Shown here in pieces: positions 5,889 to 8,159 of a stretch of DNA of 8,159 bases. Positions within the stretch are counted from its first letter, which is position 1, and the number at the start of each line of letters is the position of its first letter. Origin of the DNA: Actinomycetota bacterium (lineage in GTDB: Bacteria; Actinomycetota; Actinomycetes; S36-B12; UBA5976). The stretch covers positions 1 through 8,159 of the forward strand of contig RGCY01000050.1 of the NCBI GenBank assembly GCA_009918865.1, given 5' to 3'. Position numbers and translations under genes: made by a program. The notes below the pieces were generated by a model. That model did no database searches, had not been told where the DNA came from, and saw only the letters and a program-made list of their open reading frames with translations.

Positions 5889-7166
5889 ATGCTCGCAATT
5901 TCCCGCCGCAAGGCAGTGGCCGGTCTCGTCGCCGGTCTCGTTGTCGCCGGCATGGCGACGCTGCCCGCTGCCCAAGCAGCAGCAGCAAAGAAGACCATCG
6001 TCATCTGGGCGGACTCAAACCGCACACCGTCCGTGAAGGCGCTCTTCAGCGCTGGATGGAACGGCCAGAAGGTCAGCATCGTCACCAAGGACTTTGGTGC
6101 GATTCGTGACGACCTCGGCACCGTCAAGTTAGACGCCGCTCCGGACGTCATCGTTGGTCCTCACGACTGGACCGGCCAGGGTGCCGCAAACGGCTGGATC
6201 GTTCCGCTGTCCCTGAGCTCCGCAACGCGCGCCGTCATGCCTGGGTACGCACTCGATGCGTTCACCTACGGTGGCTCGCTCTACGGCATTCCGACCCAGC
6301 TGGAAAATGTTGCACTCGTTCGCAACACCACGTTGGCTCCGACCGCCCCATCAACCTTCGAAGAACTGCGCACGATGTCAAAGACCATCTGCGACACAGG
6401 TCTGGCCCTCGTGACCAAGAAGAAGGCTGACGCAGGCAAGCCGATCCCAGGCTGCGCACGCATTAACCTGCCGATGAACGGCTACCACGAGTACCCATTG
6501 CTTTCCGGTCTCGGTGGCGGCGCGTTCAAGCGCACCAACGGTGCAGACGACGCCAACACTCCAATCTTCTACAGCGACAAGGTGAAGGCCAACATCGGAA
6601 TCGTCCGCGGTTGGGCAGCTGACACCACGTTCCTCAACAAGGGTGACGAGGACTACGGCTACGGCAAGTTCTTCGCTAGCAAGAACCCATTCATGGTGAC
6701 CGGTCCTTGGTCGATTGGTGACCTGAAGAAGTCGAAGCTGAAGCTTGCTGTTAGCGCAGTGCCGACCATCGCATCGGGTTCAACCCCAGTGCCGTGGCTC
6801 GGTGTGCAGGGCTTCATGGTGACCAAGTTCGCAGCCGATCACGGCGTTGCTGACCTTGCAACCTCTCTTGTCACTGACGCAACCAAGGGTATGGCGAGTG
6901 TGAAGGCTCAGAAGGCTCTCGCGGCCTCCAACTTCCGCGCCCCTGCCCGTGGTGACGTTCCTGTGACCGACGCACTGGTTCAGGCGTTCGGTGCAGCCGG
7001 CGTGGGCGGTATCTCAATGCCGAACATCCCACAGGTCGGTTGCTACTGGGGCTCCGCTGGTGGCGCATGGTCGTCCATCTTCAACGCATCAGTTGCTGAC
7101 CGCGTTGACGCTGGCACCGCGTTCCAGAAGGCTCAGGACGACATCGGCAAGTGCGTGAAGGGCTGA
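5889..7166 (+). CDS. malE: Maltose/maltodextrin-binding protein of an ABC importer
   Basis: This 425-residue family 1 solute-binding protein should bind maltose and maltodextrins outside the membrane and deliver them to MalF/MalG. Evidence: TIVIWAD opens the mature protein; APDVIVGPHDWTGQ (84-97) followed by ANGWIVPL is typical of maltodextrin-binding proteins; YGIPTQLENVALVRN contacts the hinge region in homologues; the C-terminal SMPNIPQ motif is present. Length is normal for the family. Residues 1-30 are a signal peptide with cleavage probably after A-Q-A (30). SRRK near the start resembles a Tat motif, though without the usual strong hydrophobic pair. No lipobox cysteine is present, unusual for a monoderm. 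Four cysteines (C168, C189, C385, C422) could form two disulfides. All 29 lysines use AAG, unlike malF, suggesting very high expression. It is divergent from pulA; malF follows after a 162-base gap containing a strong hairpin. Confidence 0.93.
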   Translation: MLAISRRKAVAGLVAGLVVAGMATLPAAQAAAAKKTIVIWADSNRTPSVKALFSAGWNGQKVSIVTKDFGAIRDDLGTVKLDAAPDVIVGPHDWTGQGAANGWIVPLSLSSATRAVMPGYALDAFTYGGSLYGIPTQLENVALVRNTTLAPTAPSTFEELRTMSKTICDTGLALVTKKKADAGKPIPGCARINLPMNGYHEYPLLSGLGGGAFKRTNGADDANTPIFYSDKVKANIGIVRGWAADTTFLNKGDEDYGYGKFFASKNPFMVTGPWSIGDLKKSKLKLAVSAVPTIASGSTPVPWLGVQGFMVTKFAADHGVADLATSLVTDATKGMASVKAQKALAASNFRAPARGDVPVTDALVQAFGAAGVGGISMPNIPQVGCYWGSAGGAWSSIFNASVADRVDAGTAFQKAQDDIGKCVKG

Positions 7167-7183
7167 TTTAGCCCCACTTCGCT

Positions 7184-7221
7184 CAGAAGGGGGGAGTCCC
7201 AAACGGGACTCCCCCCTTCTG
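7184..7221 (+). terminator. Intercistronic hairpin after malE
   Basis: CAGAAGGGGGGAGTCCC (7184-7200) pairs perfectly over 17 bp with the arm at 7205-7221, with loop AAAC. It starts 18 bases after the malE stop. The bases that follow (CTTGCGTTC) are not a U tract, so full intrinsic termination is doubtful. It could be a partial terminator or a 3'-end stabiliser protecting the malE part of a malE-malF transcript. That is the arrangement known between malE and malF in enteric bacteria, where REP elements serve this role. Confidence 0.85.
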
Positions 7222-7328
7222 CTTGCGTTCACCACAAATTGTTCGGGTGTTAATGGCTAGCACTCATCGCATTCACTTCGCTAGTTTTCTCCCACGTTGC
7301 GGCAACATCACACAAACCAAGGAGTACC

Positions 7329-8159
7329 GTGAAGCGTTCATTCCTTCAGGTGATGGTTTCAGGGCTGTCTGGCGTACCAGCTCGCATCATCAAACTGGTG
7401 TGCTTGGGATTGCTCAACGCTCTCGCAGTTTTCGGAATCATGACCGCAATTCCGTTGAAGTCTTATGGAATTGCGGTATTCATCGCCGTGATGACTTTGC
7501 TTTTGGATTATGCGCTGCTCACTCCACGTAACATCCCTATCAAGTACTTCGCTCCCGGAACAATCTTTCTCGTCGCTTTTTCGCTGCTACCGACGTTCTA
7601 CACAATTGGCGTGGCATTCACCAACTACTCGAACGGTCACGCTATTCAAAAGAAAGTAGCCGTTGAAACAATCATCACCAACAGCATCAAGCAGCTTCCG
7701 AACTCGCCGTCATACGACCAACTGCCAGCTTGTAAAGGAACGGACAGCAACTGCACGACTGCCAGCAACGGTCTCGTGATGATTTTGGTTGAGCAACTCA
7801 CTCGCGGTGTTGCAATAGGAACACCTGATGGCCTGCAACCGGTTGATGAGAAGGACCTCATCTACGCCGATGCCGAAAAGACGATTCTGCAAACTGTCGC
7901 GGGCTACACGCGTATTCCGGCAAGCAAGGCTGCGGCCCTCGACTGCGGCAAATATCTCGTGCCGACTTCCAGCGAATCAGCGATCTCAGGCAACTGCCTT
8001 GAAGCTTTCGACCGTGGGCCGACTTTGGACTACAACGCCAAAACAGACACCTTCACATCTCGCATCGACGGCGGCGTCTACAAGGACAATGGGAAAGGTT
8101 CCTACACGGCCGTTTCAGGTCCCCACACTTCAATCTCCGACATGCAACACGAATTACTA
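7329..8159 (+). CDS. malF: Maltodextrin ABC transporter permease MalF, 3' end outside window
   Basis: This frame is open from a GTG at 7329 to the window edge (277 residues, no stop). AAGGAG (7319-7324) lies 4 bases before it. The protein should be one of the two membrane subunits through which MalE-bound maltodextrins enter. Three membrane segments are visible: about residues 24-42, 47-65 and 73-98. The third contains YFAPGTIFL and ends in GVAFTNYSNGH, a highly recognisable MalF motif. From about residue 100 to the edge lies a large polar extracytoplasmic loop, matching the P2 loop of E. coli MalF that docks the binding protein. This loop has four cysteines (C135, C142, C206, C223) that could form two disulfides. 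The EAA loop that contacts the ATPase lies beyond the window. It follows malE after 162 bases and a hairpin, so it may be cotranscribed at a lower level. Confidence 0.9.
   Translation, partial: MKRSFLQVMVSGLSGVPARIIKLVCLGLLNALAVFGIMTAIPLKSYGIAVFIAVMTLLLDYALLTPRNIPIKYFAPGTIFLVAFSLLPTFYTIGVAFTNYSNGHAIQKKVAVETIITNSIKQLPNSPSYDQLPACKGTDSNCTTASNGLVMILVEQLTRGVAIGTPDGLQPVDEKDLIYADAEKTILQTVAGYTRIPASKAAALDCGKYLVPTSSESAISGNCLEAFDRGPTLDYNAKTDTFTSRIDGGVYKDNGKGSYTAVSGPHTSISDMQHELL

Noticed and set aside
7256..7284. CIRCE-like (HrcA) element between malE and malF
   Set aside because: TAGCACTC matches the left half, but the right side keeps only GCTAG, and the spacing does not fit; a heat-shock operator here makes little sense.
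7296..7306. GTTGC-G-GCAAC as an operator for malF
   Set aside because: Only 5-bp arms with a one-base centre; too short to separate from chance.
7223..7531. 102-codon plus-strand frame overlapping the malF start
   Set aside because: It is in a different frame from the clear MalF sequence and encodes nothing recognisable.

Overview
The window looks like chromosomal DNA from a bacterium of moderate GC content, most likely an actinobacterium. The pullulanase with several N-terminal starch-binding-like modules, the GTG starts and the strong GGAGG ribosome binding sites support this. The lineage is an inference, because there is no rRNA or other marker gene here.

Layout from left to right: (1) 1-763, minus strand: the N-terminal 254 residues of a secreted protein of unknown function, cut by the window edge. 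It has a signal peptide, a low-complexity linker, coiled-coil-like stretches and the start of a 19-residue repeat. (2) 992-1618, plus strand: a small lipoprotein of unrecognised family, divergent from gene 1 across a 228-base gap. (3) 1619-1817: a gene-free convergent gap holding a perfect 11-bp hairpin that probably ends the pullulanase transcript. (4) 1818-5507, minus strand: a secreted GH13 pullulanase (pulA), 1229 residues. (5) 5508-5888: a 381-base divergent regulatory region with a perfect 20-bp palindrome of LacI-family type and a weaker CRP/GlxR-like site. (6) 5889-7166, plus strand: malE, a maltose/maltodextrin-binding protein. (7) 7184-7221: a perfect 17-bp hairpin between malE and malF. 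(8) 7329-8159, plus strand: the N-terminal 277 residues of malF, the ABC permease, cut by the right edge.

Genes 4, 6 and 8 form a recognisable alpha-glucan system. The exported pullulanase cuts alpha-1,6 branch points of starch, glycogen or pullulan outside the membrane. MalE captures the released maltodextrins and passes them to the MalF permease; MalG and MalK would be expected downstream or elsewhere. The shared palindrome suggests one sugar-responsive repressor controls both directions. The intercistronic hairpin and the very biased codons of malE suggest that the binding protein is made in large excess over the permease.

I see no mobile element, CRISPR array, tRNA or rRNA, and no clearly undescribed system. 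The less ordinary points are a binding protein without a lipid anchor, three PUD-like modules on the pullulanase, paired cysteines in MalE and MalF, and two exported proteins of unknown function on the left. Both partial genes run off the window.
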